Shown in pieces: positions 1 through 8,600 of a DNA stretch of 64,000 nucleotides. The DNA is from Gemmatimonadota bacterium (GTDB taxonomy: Bacteria; Gemmatimonadota; Gemmatimonadetes; Gemmatimonadales; GWC2-71-9), in assembly GCA_016713785.1 (NCBI GenBank), contig JADJOM010000002.1, positions 186,001 to 250,000 on the forward strand, in the 5' to 3' direction. The notes under the pieces were generated by a model. That model did not search any database and was not told where the DNA came from. It worked only from the letters and a program-made list of their open reading frames with translations. How positions within the stretch are numbered: position 1 is the first letter of the stretch; each line of letters starts with the position of its first letter. The translations under genes and the position numbers were made by a program.

Positions 1-99
1 CAGCACGTCGCGGTAGAAGGCGGTGGCGCGCGCCACGTCGTGCACCGTCACCGCGATCTGGCCGATGGCCGTCAGCGCCGTCCCGTCGGCGGGCGTCAC
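1..99 (-). CDS. VOC/glyoxalase-family protein, N-terminal fragment
   Basis: Only the first 33 codons are inside the window; the gene runs off the left edge. The translation starts at GTG (97-99), and after a short lead it reads AIGQIAVTVHDVARATAFYRDVL, the typical first strand and helix of a vicinal-oxygen-chelate domain, with His in the metal-binding first strand. The start GTG overlaps the TGA of the upstream DUF4345 gene (GTGA), so the two are probably translationally coupled. VOC proteins include glyoxalase I, dioxygenases and drug-binding proteins; the fragment is too short to choose among them. Confidence 0.7.
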   Translation of the reverse strand, partial: MTPADGTALTAIGQIAVTVHDVARATAFYRDVL

Positions 100-473
100 G
101 GCAGCCGGCGCAGCGCCAGGAGCGAGAGCGCCACCCCCGCCAGCTCGATCAGCAGGAAGGGCACCAGGCGCGGGCTCACGCTCCGTTCCGCCGCGAAGCC
201 GAGCAGGCGCCCCGCGGCGAAGCCGCCGAGCGCGAGCGCGTTGGCCACCAGGCCGGGGGCCACCCAGTCGGCCCGCCGGGCGGCCAGCAGCAGGAAGATC
301 CCGAACGCCAGGTCGAAGCCGCCGTAGGTGGCGCGCAGGTCGGTCCGCGCCATGGCCGTGGGCAGCGCGATCTCGAGCCACGCGGCCCAGCTCACCGGCC
401 GGAACAGGAACCCCACCCCGATGGCCACGAAGGTCACGCCGATCACGCCGAGGATCCAGCGCGCCAGGGTCAT
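96..473 (-). CDS. DUF4345-like small membrane protein
   Basis: 125 residues with four hydrophobic segments (about 4-26, 47-66, 70-92, 98-120) and a conserved-looking YGGFDLAFGIFLL stretch typical of DUF4345-like membrane proteins. Function is unknown. I chose ATG at 471-473 because it opens straight into the first membrane helix, whereas the open frame further upstream is Pro/Arg/Cys-rich and overlaps the amidohydrolase. The gene lies 10 bp after the amidohydrolase stop and overlaps the VOC start, so the three form a probable operon. Confidence 0.7.
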   Translation of the reverse strand: MTLARWILGVIGVTFVAIGVGFLFRPVSWAAWLEIALPTAMARTDLRATYGGFDLAFGIFLLLAARRADWVAPGLVANALALGGFAAGRLLGFAAERSVSPRLVPFLLIELAGVALSLLALRRLP

Positions 474-483
474 CGCGCCGGCC

Positions 484-2193
484 TCACCGCAGGGTGGGCG
501 CGAAGGTGGAGTCGCGCCACACCGGCCGCCCCTCGAGCAGTGTGAGGAGCACCCGGGCCGTGTGCAGCTCGGTGGCCGGCAGCGCAAAGAGGTCGCGGTC
601 GAGCACGATCAGGTCGGCCAGCTTGCCGGCCACCAGGCTGCCGGTCTCGCGCTCGGCGTGCTGGGCCCAGGCGGCGTTGATGGTGTAGGCGGCGAGCATC
701 CGCGGCAGGTCGGCGCGCTCCTCGGGGAGCCACGCCGCGCCGTCGGGCCGGTTGAGCTCGTGCCGGGTGACGGCCACCTCGATCGCGTCGAGCGGATTGA
801 GGGTCGAGACGGTCCAGTCGCTGCCGCCCGCTACCACCGCCCCGCTCGCGAGCATGCTGCCGATCGGGTAGAGCCAGCGCGAGCGGGCCGGCCCGAGCGC
901 CGGCTCGGTGAGGTCGGCGATGTACTCGTCACGCTGGGCCCAGAAGGGCTGGAAGCTGGCCACCACGCCCAGGGCGCGGAAGCGGGGCAGGTCGGCGGGA
1001 TCGAACAGCTCGATGTGCGCCAGCACCGGCCGCGCGTCGCGCGAGGGATGCGCCTCGCGGGCCCGGGCCAGCGCGTCGAGGGTCACCCGGATGGCGCGGT
1101 CGCCGATCGCGTGGACGTGGACCTGGAACCCCTCGCGATCGAAGCGGAGGATCCGTTCCTCCAGGGCCTCCGGCGCATACACCAGTGGGCCGGCGTCGCC
1201 GGGCCGGTCGAGGTACGGCGCCAGCAGCGCCGCGGTGCGCGCCTCGAGGACGCCGTCGGCGTAGAGCTTCACCGTGCCGGCCCGCACCCGCGAGGCGAAC
1301 CGCGCACGGTCACGCAGGGCGCGCAGCCTGGGCACCATGCTGTCGAGCGGGACGTCCTCGTGGTCCCGGAGCGCGGCGGTGACCCGCGCGGTGAGCTCGT
1401 TGCGCTCGTCCACCGCGAGGTAGGCATCGAGGTAGTCCTCGCCCACGTCGGCGTCGGTGATGCTGGTGATCCCGAACCGGTTGGCCTCCGCCAGGGCCCG
1501 GCGCACCGCGCCGATCCGTTCCTCCCGCGAGTACGGGGGGAGCAGGCGGCTCACCAGCCCGATCGCCGACTCGCGCAGGGTGCCGCTCGGCTCGCGGGTG
1601 CGCGGATCGCGCTCGATCCGGCCGCCCGGCGGGTCCGGCGTCTCCCGGGTGACGCCGGCGAGCGCCAGCGCGCGGGAGTTGACCCACGCGGAGTGCCCGT
1701 CCGCGGCATAGAAGAAAGCCGGGCGGTCGGGCACCACGCGGTCGAGGAGAGCGCGGCCGGGATTCGCGCCCGGGAAGACCGGCAGCTGCCAGCCGTTGCC
1801 GCGCACCCACGGCAGGTCGGGATGGGCGTCAGCGTAGGCGTGGATCACGCCCTCGATCTCCGCCGCGGTCCGCGCCTCGTACAGGTTGCACTCGCGCAGC
1901 TCGAGCCCGCCGGACAGCGGGTGGGCGTGGGTGTCGCCGAAGCCCGGCAGCACCATCTTCCCCTCCAGCTCGATCACCTGCGTCCCGCCACCCACGAAGC
2001 GCTCGGCGCCGGCCACGTCGCCCACGTACACCAGGCGCCCCTCGCGGATGGCCACCGCCTCGGCCCAGGGGCGCTCCGGCTCCGCCGTCCACACCACGCC
2101 GTCACGCAGCACCAGGTCGGCCGGCGTGGCCGGCGGCCGACGCTCCAGGTGGCAGCTGGTGAGGAGGGCAAGGAAGAGCAGGGATCCGGCCAT
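484..2193 (-). CDS. Amidohydrolase family lipoprotein (YtcJ-like, metal-dependent)
   Basis: 569 residues. The start ATG at 2191-2193 gives a short lipoprotein signal ending LALLTSC (lipid-modified Cys14), so the enzyme is probably membrane-anchored in the periplasm. The order of motifs matches the amidohydrolase_3 / YtcJ group: N-terminal beta-sandwich strand (LVLRDGVVWT), metal-binding THAH, KLYADG in the barrel, HVHAIGDRA, an HIELFDP strand and a late GSDW aspartate, then the closing sandwich (GKLADLIVLD). Family members hydrolyse C-N bonds of amides, hydantoins or formamides; the substrate here cannot be read from sequence. It stands downstream of a peptide-type solute-binding protein, which could suggest a shared amide substrate (inference). 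Confidence 0.85.
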   Translation of the reverse strand: MAGSLLFLALLTSCHLERRPPATPADLVLRDGVVWTAEPERPWAEAVAIREGRLVYVGDVAGAERFVGGGTQVIELEGKMVLPGFGDTHAHPLSGGLELRECNLYEARTAAEIEGVIHAYADAHPDLPWVRGNGWQLPVFPGANPGRALLDRVVPDRPAFFYAADGHSAWVNSRALALAGVTRETPDPPGGRIERDPRTREPSGTLRESAIGLVSRLLPPYSREERIGAVRRALAEANRFGITSITDADVGEDYLDAYLAVDERNELTARVTAALRDHEDVPLDSMVPRLRALRDRARFASRVRAGTVKLYADGVLEARTAALLAPYLDRPGDAGPLVYAPEALEERILRFDREGFQVHVHAIGDRAIRVTLDALARAREAHPSRDARPVLAHIELFDPADLPRFRALGVVASFQPFWAQRDEYIADLTEPALGPARSRWLYPIGSMLASGAVVAGGSDWTVSTLNPLDAIEVAVTRHELNRPDGAAWLPEERADLPRMLAAYTINAAWAQHAERETGSLVAGKLADLIVLDRDLFALPATELHTARVLLTLLEGRPVWRDSTFAPTLR

Positions 2194-2205
2194 CGACCCT
2201 GGCCG

Positions 2206-2285
2206 GCGGGGCCGCGTCGCGCAGGCACGACCGCAGGGGTGCGGGGAGGGGAGGCATCGGTGCTGCCGGAGCGACGCGGCCCCGC
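2206..2285. repeat. 15-bp perfect inverted repeat with 50-bp spacer
   Basis: Positions 2206-2220 and 2271-2285 are exact reverse complements (GCGGGGCCGCGTCGC). They fill the 124-bp gap between the solute-binding protein stop and the amidohydrolase start. The arms are long for chance even at this GC content, but the wide spacer makes a simple terminator unlikely. Two short GAGGCCGCT direct repeats follow at about 2303-2322. Confidence 0.5.
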
Positions 2286-2317
2286 GGCCGCGGAAGCCGT
2301 TGAGGCCGCTGAGGCCG

Positions 2318-3928
2318 CTACTCACGCGGCCCCGCCGTCACCGTGCCGATGCCGCTCAGCCAGCTGTAGGGGTCGATCGTGAATCCCTCCACCCGCCGCG
2401 ACACCGCGGCCACGTTCACCGGGGCGTACAGGAAGAGCGCGGGCGCGTCGGCGTTGAGGGTGTCGAGGGCGGCGCGCCACGCGCGGCGTGCGGCCAGGAG
2501 GTCGGCGGCACCGAGCGCCTCGTGGAACAGCCGGTCGAAGGCCGGATTGGCGTAGCGGCCGTAATTGAGGATGCCGATCCCGGCCGCGGTCCACTGGTCG
2601 GCCAGGCCGCGCGGGCTCGGTTCGTCGAGCCACGCCCCGATGTAGCTGTCGAACTCGCCCTTCCCCAGCCGCTCCTGGAAGACCGGGAAGTCCACCGCGG
2701 TGACCGTCACCTCCGCGCCGACCAGCCGCCACCGTTCCTGCAGCAGCTCCGCCAGCCGGCGGCGGCCCAGGCTGGTGGCGGGCACCAGGATGTCGAAGCC
2801 GAGCCGCGTCCCGGCGCGGGCGCGCACCCCGCCGGCGCCGCGGGGCCAGCCGGCGGCATCGAGGGCCTGCGCCGCGGCGGCGGTGTCGGAGGGGAGCGTG
2901 GCCACGCTGTCGTCCCACACCCAGAGCAGCTGCGACATGGGGCCGGGTGGCGCCTTGGCGCCCTCGCCGAAGACCGTGCGGGCGATCGCCGGCCGGTCCA
3001 CCGCCATGGTGAGCGCGCGCCGCACGGCGCGGTCGGCGAGGGGGCCGCCGCCGGGCCGCCGCATGGCCGCACCGCCCAGGTTGAAGCCGAGGAACCCGTA
3101 GGCCGCGGCGGGATAGGAAACGGTGCGGAGCCCGGAGTCGGCCGCGACGCGGGCCACCCGCTCCGGCGCGCCCACCGCCTCCAGGAGGTCCGCCTCGTGC
3201 GACAGCACCAGGTTGAGCGCCGCGTCGGGGTCGGCGGCAAAGCGCCAGGTGAGCGTCCCCACGCCGGCGCGCCGCCCGCCCGCGGTGTCGGCCACCAGCG
3301 TGAGCGACTGCCCCCGCGCCCACGCCCCCATCCGGTAGGGCCCGCTGCCGATCACGTGCGCCACCGCGGTATCGCTGCCCCAGGTGCTGCGTTCCTGCCA
3401 GCGCCAGACATGCGCCGGGATCACCCGCACGTGCCAGGTGGCGTCGTACAGCTGCTCGGGATAGGCGCGCGCAAACTGCACCAGCACCGTGCTCGAGTCC
3501 TCCGCGCTGGCCGAGAGCTGGCCGGCGAGGGAGCCGCGGGCGGGGGTGTCGAGCACCGAGTCGGCGTACGACTCGAACGAGAAGACCACGTCGCCGGCGG
3601 TGACCGGCTCGCCGTCGTGCCACCGGGCGCCGGGCCGGAGGTGGAACCGCAGGGTGAGGCTGTCCACCCGCTCCCATCGCGCGGCCAGCGCCGGCCGGTA
3701 GGCGCCGGTGTCGATCGGCGCGCCACCCGGGACCAGGTCGGCCAGCCGCTCGTACACCCGGTCGCCGATGTCGCGGCCCACCGTCTCGTAGACCAGCGGC
3801 GGCAGCAGCGCCTCCGGCTCGCCGGTGGCCGCGATCACCAGCTGGTCGCAGGTGGGGCAGGGACGGGCGTCGCGGCAGGCGAGCAGGGCGGCGAGGCCCA
3901 GGAGGACGAGACGGGAACGCGGGGGCAC
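2318..3928 (-). CDS. ABC-type solute-binding protein, family 5 (peptide/nickel type)
   Basis: 536 residues, usual length for the DppA/OppA/NikA class. A GTG start (3926-3928) gives a signal ending LAALLACRD, a lipobox-like sequence. Family hallmarks are a YERLADLVPG lobe, LRPGARWHDGEPVTAGDVVFSFE, and a late NYGRYANPAFDRLFHEAL segment. It should bind an oligopeptide or similar ligand in the periplasm and deliver it to an ABC permease. No permease or ATPase gene is adjacent, so it is an orphan or works with a distant transporter. An unusual CPTC pair directly after the signal peptide (PCPTCDQLV) could be a redox or metal site. Confidence 0.85.
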   Translation of the reverse strand: MPPRSRLVLLGLAALLACRDARPCPTCDQLVIAATGEPEALLPPLVYETVGRDIGDRVYERLADLVPGGAPIDTGAYRPALAARWERVDSLTLRFHLRPGARWHDGEPVTAGDVVFSFESYADSVLDTPARGSLAGQLSASAEDSSTVLVQFARAYPEQLYDATWHVRVIPAHVWRWQERSTWGSDTAVAHVIGSGPYRMGAWARGQSLTLVADTAGGRRAGVGTLTWRFAADPDAALNLVLSHEADLLEAVGAPERVARVAADSGLRTVSYPAAAYGFLGFNLGGAAMRRPGGGPLADRAVRRALTMAVDRPAIARTVFGEGAKAPPGPMSQLLWVWDDSVATLPSDTAAAAQALDAAGWPRGAGGVRARAGTRLGFDILVPATSLGRRRLAELLQERWRLVGAEVTVTAVDFPVFQERLGKGEFDSYIGAWLDEPSPRGLADQWTAAGIGILNYGRYANPAFDRLFHEALGAADLLAARRAWRAALDTLNADAPALFLYAPVNVAAVSRRVEGFTIDPYSWLSGIGTVTAGPRE

Positions 3929-3968
3929 GCGGGCTCCTGGGAGCTGGGCGGGTTGGCGGATCGCGCGG

Positions 3969-4886
3969 CTACTGTGCCACGTACCGGATGGTGTCCGTGG
4001 CCAGCAGCGGGAATGAAGGCGCGATGGAGTACGGTCCGGCGGAGAAGGACGGCACCCAGGTGGTATCCCCGACCGTCACCGGCGCCCACGATGCGTAGAC
4101 GGTGCCGCTCTCGTAGAACGCCAGGTCGTAGGGACCGGCGGGGATCCGCGGATCCTCCCGCCACAGGCCGTTCGCCTCCACGAAGCTCCCCTGGGCATGT
4201 ATCGAGGGTGGTAGCCCCTCGATCACCAGCCGGACGAACCCCTCATAGGGGAGCAGAAGCACCGTGTCACGCGCCAGCACCGGACTGGCGACGGCCTCGA
4301 TGACCAGCGTGTCGAGCGAATAGACCTGCCGGATGAAGCCATCGACCACGGAGGTGCCGCGGAAGAAGGTGAGGGTGTACTGGCCCGGCCGGAGATTGGA
4401 GAAACGGGCCGGCTGGCCCACCACGGCCACGCCGTGCAGCACCGTGTCGCTGCCGAGCCGGCTGCCGGTGAACCCCACCGCGGCGCCGGCTGGACCGCCG
4501 ATGGCGATCACGAGAAAGCCCGCCGATGTCACCGCGTACTCCCCGGTGACCAGATACGGTGGATCGGCCGCGGCCACCACCGTGGTGTCGGCCGCGGCGG
4601 CATAGGTGAAGCGGTCACCGCTGTCGGAGACGGTGCGTGGGTCCCACCGCACCACGTAGTCGCCGTAGGGGAGGCCGGGATGGCTTCGGGTCTCGGCGGC
4701 GGTCAGCGCCCCGGACAGCACCGGGGCGCCGTCACGCAGCACCGTGTACGGCGCGGTGTAGCCCGCCGGGATCCCGCTGGCAGCCACCGTAAGGACGCCG
4801 GTCTGGGCCCCACCGGATTCGCCCGTCCCTCCCCCGCCGCAGGCCGCGAGGAGCGCGGCCCCCGCGAGGCTCAGGCGCTTGGACAT
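3969..4886 (-). CDS. Secreted lipoprotein of unknown function
   Basis: 305 residues with a clear lipoprotein signal (LAGAALLAACGGGG, Cys16) followed by a Gly-rich linker. The remainder is beta-rich, with repeated PYGDYVVRW / RPGQYTLTF / PAGPYDLAFY-like strands at roughly 90-residue spacing, which suggests three related Ig-like or PEGA-like sandwich modules. I do not recognise a specific family. It is followed 40 bp later by the solute-binding protein on the same strand. Confidence 0.75.
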   Translation of the reverse strand: MSKRLSLAGAALLAACGGGGTGESGGAQTGVLTVAASGIPAGYTAPYTVLRDGAPVLSGALTAAETRSHPGLPYGDYVVRWDPRTVSDSGDRFTYAAAADTTVVAAADPPYLVTGEYAVTSAGFLVIAIGGPAGAAVGFTGSRLGSDTVLHGVAVVGQPARFSNLRPGQYTLTFFRGTSVVDGFIRQVYSLDTLVIEAVASPVLARDTVLLLPYEGFVRLVIEGLPPSIHAQGSFVEANGLWREDPRIPAGPYDLAFYESGTVYASWAPVTVGDTTWVPSFSAGPYSIAPSFPLLATDTIRYVAQ

Positions 4887-4902
4887 GCGTCCTCCCAGGT
4901 GG

Positions 4903-5421
4903 TCAGGTGAGATACCGCTCGCGGATCACGGCCAGGTGGTGGATCTCGTGCCCCGCGATGATCCAGGCCAGCGCCCGGGCGCTCACCGGCTTCTGGCTGG
5001 CCGTGCCCATGCGCGCCAGCGCCTCGGCGTCCATGCCGTGGACGAGCGAAAGGGTGGCGTCGCGCACCGTGGCGAACTCCGCCGCCATGTCGGCGAGGCT
5101 GCGGCGCTCGAACTGGCCGTTGGGCACGTAGAGGTTCTCGTCGAAGCTCGCCAGCGGCGTGGCGTCCCCCCGCGCGATCCGCAGCAGCCGGTAGGCGAAG
5201 ATCCGCTCGGCATCGGCCAGGTGACCGATCACCTCGCGCACGCTCCACTTCCCCGCGGCATAGCGGAACCCCGCCTTCGCCTCCGGAATCGCCGCGAGGA
5301 AGGCGGCGGTGCCGTGCCGCTGGGCCACGAGGACCGGCCGCGCGTCCTCGCCCGGGACCTTGCCGACATAGGTGCCGTAGTAGGGCGCAAACTCGTCGGC
5401 GGTGGGGCGGGCGATGGTCAT
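4903..5421 (-). CDS. DinB-family protein
   Basis: 172 residues, the usual size of the DinB/YfiT four-helix bundle. The three metal-ligand histidines appear in the expected order: GHLADAERIF, a helix-3 VHGMDAEAL, and GHEIHHLAVIRERY near the C-terminus. Members include thiol-dependent transferases and damage-inducible proteins of unknown substrate. I used ATG 5419-5421 (MTIARPTADEF) rather than the upstream possibility because homologous proteins begin just before this helix. The gene ends 16 bp before the lipoprotein start on the same strand. Confidence 0.8.
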   Translation of the reverse strand: MTIARPTADEFAPYYGTYVGKVPGEDARPVLVAQRHGTAAFLAAIPEAKAGFRYAAGKWSVREVIGHLADAERIFAYRLLRIARGDATPLASFDENLYVPNGQFERRSLADMAAEFATVRDATLSLVHGMDAEALARMGTASQKPVSARALAWIIAGHEIHHLAVIRERYLT

Positions 5422-5761
5422 GGCGACGATCCGCGTGAGGGGGTCAGCGGCCGGGTCCTGAGGGGTCGCCAGAGAGGATAGTCCACAGGAACGAAATGGC
5501 AACTCTCCGGCGGCCAGGTACGATACCAGCCCAGGGCGTCCGGCCCAGGAACGGCCGCCCTGGCCTCCGGGTCACCCGGCGCGCAACGAATCATTACACC
5601 TGCCTCGTTCTATAGTGTTTCTTGAGCAGTGTGCTGGCTCACACCGCGTCCATAATTCAATTGTTTGCAAGAGTTTGGCTTACATGCCTGAAATGGCCTG
5701 TCCATTGCTTTGTCAGGGGCCAGGAAGCAGAAGACACCGGACCACTCACAGGAGCCTGACA
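5422..5761. other. Intergenic regulatory region between DinB and the first acidic lipoprotein
   Basis: 340 bp without a gene, and noticeably less GC-rich from about 5585 to 5720 than its surroundings, as expected for a promoter region. It contains the sigma-54 element at 5694-5709 and an imperfectly placed 16-bp dyad GTGTG-N6-CACAC at 5629-5644. The dyad is centred about 84 bp upstream of the expected transcription start, a normal distance for an activator site. I see nothing else in it. Confidence 0.6.
5694..5709 (+). promoter_or_regulatory. Sigma-54 (-24/-12) promoter upstream of acidic lipoprotein 1
   Basis: The sequence TGGCCTGTCCATTGCT matches the RpoN consensus TGGCACGRNNNTTGCW at the invariant GG (5695-5696) and GC (5707-5708), with the required 10-bp gap and the full TTGC block. 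The transcription start would be near 5720, giving a leader of about 42 nt before the ATG at 5762. Two other genes in this window carry the same element, and a sigma-54 activator is encoded 3 kb downstream. Confidence 0.7.
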
Positions 5762-6532
5762 ATGACCCCGATCAAGTTCGGCCCGGCCGCCCTCGCCGCC
5801 GTGGCCCTCCTCACCGCCTGCGGCAGCGATGCCAGCGGGCCCGCCGTCTCCGGCCGGAAGGTGGCCTTCCAGCTGGCCACCAAGCCCGCCGGCGCCGCCC
5901 CGGCCCAGGCCGCCCTGGCGGGCCAGGAAGTGATTGCGGTCGGCAGCGACACGATCGTCCTGACCAGCGTGCAGCTGGTGCTGCGGGAGATCGAGCTCGA
6001 CCGCGTCAGCGGCGCCGTCTGCGACAGCGGCGCGGCCGACGATGACTGCGAGGAGCTCGAGCTCGGCCCCGTCCTGCTCGACCTGCCCCTCGGCGCCGGC
6101 GCCGAGCGCCAGTTCTCCGTGGCCATCGACACCGGGTCGTACGACAAGATCGAGTTCGAGGTCCACAAGCCCTCCGGCGATGACGACTCGGCCTTCGTGG
6201 CCCAGCACCCCGGCTTCGACGGCGTGAGCGTCATGGTGACCGGCACCTGGAACGGCGTCGCGTTCACCTACACCTCCGACCTGGACGTGGAGCAGGAGTA
6301 CAGCTTCAACCCGCCGCTGCTCGTCACCGAGACCACCGGCGCCAACGTGACCCTGTTCGTGGACCTGACCAGCTGGTTCATGAACCAGGCGGCCGACGGC
6401 CTCCTCGACCCCGCCCAGGCCAACAAGGGCGGCACCTACGAGGGCGAGGTCAAGAGCAACATCGAATCGTCGCTCAACGCCTTCGAGGACGACGACCGCG
6501 ACGGCGAGGATGATCACGGCAGCGACAGCTGA
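5762..6532 (+). CDS. Acidic secreted lipoprotein 1 (DUF4382-like)
   Basis: 256 residues. The signal peptide ends AVALLTACGSD, a good lipobox (Cys20). The core reads as a beta-sandwich with LTSVQLVLREIEL, DLPLGAGAERQFSVAIDTGSYDKIEFEVHKP and VTGTWNGVAFTYTSDL. This layout resembles DUF4382 proteins, but that assignment is tentative. The C-terminus is a highly acidic tail with alternating Asp/Glu and the motif DDDRDGEDD, which could bind calcium. It is a clear paralog of the protein at 7659-8507. I chose ATG 5762 because the predicted sigma-54 transcript starts only at about 5720. Confidence 0.8.
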   Translation: MTPIKFGPAALAAVALLTACGSDASGPAVSGRKVAFQLATKPAGAAPAQAALAGQEVIAVGSDTIVLTSVQLVLREIELDRVSGAVCDSGAADDDCEELELGPVLLDLPLGAGAERQFSVAIDTGSYDKIEFEVHKPSGDDDSAFVAQHPGFDGVSVMVTGTWNGVAFTYTSDLDVEQEYSFNPPLLVTETTGANVTLFVDLTSWFMNQAADGLLDPAQANKGGTYEGEVKSNIESSLNAFEDDDRDGEDDHGSDS

Positions 6533-6556
6533 CCGCGCGGGAGGGGGAAACCGGAG

Positions 6557-6588
6557 ACGGGAAGCGGGAGATCACCCCCGCTTCCCGT
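6557..6588 (+). terminator. Hairpin terminator after acidic lipoprotein 1
   Basis: A perfect 12-bp stem (ACGGGAAGCGGG at 6557-6568 and its complement at 6577-6588) with an 8-nt loop lies 24 bp after the stop. It is followed by a pyrimidine stretch with short T runs (TTTCCCTTTTCCC), so it is a plausible factor-independent terminator. Confidence 0.65.
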
Positions 6589-6621
6589 TTCCCTTTTCCC
6601 GTTTCCCGGTAGCTTCCGGGC

Positions 6622-7497
6622 ATGCCCACCCGCGCCGCCCGCGGCATCCGCAGCGCCCAGCTCGGCCTCGTGGTGAACACGCTCCTCGCGATCACCAAGC
6701 TGGTCGCGGGCATCCTCGGCAACGCCTACGCGCTGGTGGCCGACGCCGTCGAGTCCACCGCGGACATCTTCTCCTCGCTGATCGTCTGGGGCGGGCTGCA
6801 GATCGCCACCCGCCAGGCCGACGACGAATACCCCTTCGGCTACGGCAAGGCCGAGCCACTCGCGGCCACCGTCGTGTCGCTCCTGCTCATCGGGGCGGCG
6901 GCGGGCATCTCCGTCGAGGCGCTGCGCGAGATCCGCACCCCCCATCACACGCCGGCGCCGTTCACGCTCATCGTGCTGGTGGCGGTCATCGTGGTGAAGG
7001 AGGTGCTGTTCCGCCGGGTGCTCAAGGTGAGCGACGAGGTGAGCAGCACCGCGGTCAAGGCCGACGCCTGGCATCACCGCAGCGACGCCATCACTTCGGC
7101 CGCGGCCTTCCTCGGCATCAGCGTCGCGCTGCTGGGTGGGCCGGGGTGGGAATCGGCCGACGACTGGGCGGCCCTCGCCGCCGCGGGCGTGATCGTGGTC
7201 AACGCCATCCGGCTGCTGCGACCCGCCATCGGTGACCTCATGGACAAGAGCCCCGGCGCGCACCTGCTGGAGCGCATCGGCGAGGCCGCGCGCGCCACGA
7301 CCGACGTCCGCCACATCGAGAAACTCAAGGTCCGCAAGGCCGGGCTGCAGTACTACGTGGACCTCCACGTGCAGGCCGACCCCGCCCTCTCCCTCCACGA
7401 CGCCCACATTCTGAGTGGCCGGGTGAAGACCGCCATCCGGGCCGCCGTGCCCGAGGTGGCCGGGGTCCTGATTCACATGGAGCCCCATGAGGTGTAA
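6622..7497 (+). CDS. Cation diffusion facilitator (CDF) metal exporter
   Basis: 291 residues, normal length for a CDF/ZnT-type proton antiporter of the inner membrane. It has five or six hydrophobic helices in the first 210 residues, followed by a C-terminal ferredoxin-like cytoplasmic domain (about 215-291, HIEKLKVRKAGLQYYVDLHVQADPALSLHDAH). Transport-site motifs are ESTAD in helix 2 (Glu44, Asp48) and HHRSD in helix 5 (His151, Asp155). Glu replaces the usual first Asp, so the preferred metal (zinc, iron, manganese) is uncertain. YPFGYGKAE is the signature loop after helix 2. It sits between two sigma-54-driven paralogs but has a terminator upstream, so it probably has its own promoter. Confidence 0.9.
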   Translation: MPTRAARGIRSAQLGLVVNTLLAITKLVAGILGNAYALVADAVESTADIFSSLIVWGGLQIATRQADDEYPFGYGKAEPLAATVVSLLLIGAAAGISVEALREIRTPHHTPAPFTLIVLVAVIVVKEVLFRRVLKVSDEVSSTAVKADAWHHRSDAITSAAAFLGISVALLGGPGWESADDWAALAAAGVIVVNAIRLLRPAIGDLMDKSPGAHLLERIGEAARATTDVRHIEKLKVRKAGLQYYVDLHVQADPALSLHDAHILSGRVKTAIRAAVPEVAGVLIHMEPHEV

Positions 7498-7592
7498 CAT
7501 TCTGTTCCAGCTTGATCGTTTCGATCGGCGGGACGGACGCCACAACACGGCGCAAGTCATTGCAGGGTGATGCTTTATCGGTGCAGCCTCAG

Positions 7593-7608
7593 GGGCACTT
7601 GAGTTGCT
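7593..7608 (+). promoter_or_regulatory. Sigma-54 (-24/-12) promoter upstream of acidic lipoprotein 2
   Basis: GGGCACTTGAGTTGCT matches the RpoN consensus at GGCAC and TTGCT. GG lies at 7594-7595 and GC at 7606-7607, exactly 10 bp apart. The expected start near 7619 gives a 40-nt leader to ATG 7659, almost the same geometry as the paralog at 5762. A 13-bp dyad GATCG-TTT-CGATC at 7514-7526 lies about 100 bp upstream of the start and could be an activator site. Confidence 0.75.
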
Positions 7609-7658
7609 CCTTTCTCCGGCAGATGCGGTCCCCCTCACTCTGCCCGGAGACAGTTCCC

Positions 7659-8507
7659 ATGCCGAAGTCACTTCCGCGCCTGGCGGCGCTCTGCGGGATG
7701 GCCGGTGTGCTGACGGCCTGCAGCGGCGATGGCGCTGGTCCGACCACCGGTGCCCAGGTCACGTTCAACCTTGCGGTCGGCTCGACCGGTCCCGCGGTGC
7801 GCGGGTTGGTGAGCGACACCCTGACCGACGCCACCAACACGCTGGTGCTCGACAGCGTGCAGCTGGTGCTGCGGGACATCCGGTTCAAGCGGGTCGAGGA
7901 CAGCGCGTGCGATGGCGATGACGACGAATCGGGGTCGCTCTTCGCGCTGGGCCAGCACGACGACAGCACGGACGACGATGATGGCGACGGCCACGACGGG
8001 CACGCCGATGGCTGCGAGGCCTTCAACGCCGGGCCGTACCTGCTCGACCTGCCGCTCGACTCCACCGTGGAGAAGGCCTTCGCGGTGGCGGTGGACACCG
8101 GCACCTACGACCAGGTGCGGATCAAGGTCCACAAGCCGTCCCACAGTGGGGGCGACCCGAAGGACGCGCAGTTCCTGGCCGACCATCCCGCGTTCGACGG
8201 CGTGAGCGTCCGGGTGGTGGGGAGCTTCAACGGCACGCCGTTCGTGTTCACCCAGGACATCGAGGCCGAGCAGCGGATGGACTTCGTGCCGGCGCTGGTG
8301 GTGGCCGATACGGTGTCGAACATCAATGTGACGCTGAAGGTGGACCTGGCGGGCTGGTTCAGCGACGGCGCCGGATCGCTGGTCGACCCGGCGACCGCCA
8401 GCAAGGGCGGGGCGAACGACCACCTTGTCCGGGACAACATCAAGGACTCCTTCCGCGCCTTCCGCGACGACGATCGCGACGGCGAGGACGAGTCCGGCGA
8501 CGATTAA
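7659..8507 (+). CDS. Acidic secreted lipoprotein 2 (paralog of lipoprotein 1)
   Basis: 282 residues; signal ends AGVLTACSGD. The core shares several blocks with the protein at 5762: VLDSVQLVLRDIRF, PYLLDLPLDSTVEKAFAVAVDTGTYDQV, VHKPS, a HPAFDGVSVRVVGSFNGTPFVFTQDIE strand pair, and a C-terminal DDDRDGEDESGDD tail. It has an extra internal Asp/His-rich insert (about residues 86-118) that could bind divalent metal. A GGAGA ribosome-binding sequence lies at 7646-7650. The duplication plus matching sigma-54 promoters implies co-regulated secreted or surface proteins. Role unknown; possible calcium-dependent structural or adhesive function. Confidence 0.8.
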   Translation: MPKSLPRLAALCGMAGVLTACSGDGAGPTTGAQVTFNLAVGSTGPAVRGLVSDTLTDATNTLVLDSVQLVLRDIRFKRVEDSACDGDDDESGSLFALGQHDDSTDDDDGDGHDGHADGCEAFNAGPYLLDLPLDSTVEKAFAVAVDTGTYDQVRIKVHKPSHSGGDPKDAQFLADHPAFDGVSVRVVGSFNGTPFVFTQDIEAEQRMDFVPALVVADTVSNINVTLKVDLAGWFSDGAGSLVDPATASKGGANDHLVRDNIKDSFRAFRDDDRDGEDESGDD

Positions 8508-8521
8508 CCGGTCCCCCGGGG

Positions 8522-8545
8522 CCGGCCGGCGTGGGCGCCGGCCGG
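8522..8545 (+). terminator. Hairpin after acidic lipoprotein 2
   Basis: A 10-bp stem (CCGGCCGGCG, 8522-8531, with 8536-8545) and a 4-nt loop lie 15 bp after the stop. No T tract follows, so it may be a Rho-assisted or attenuating structure before the activator gene. Confidence 0.4.
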
Positions 8546-8600
8546 TTCCGGGGGCCGCAGGAGAGAGCCGCTGCCCACAACGACCTGGACCCTCGCCGCG

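Noticed and set aside
328..4303. Very long open frames on the plus strand (328-2382 and 1886-4303)
   Set aside because: They run antisense to the amidohydrolase and solute-binding protein, which have clear family motifs. Composition is Arg/Gly/Pro/Ala-rich with no recognisable domain, as expected of shadow frames at very high GC.
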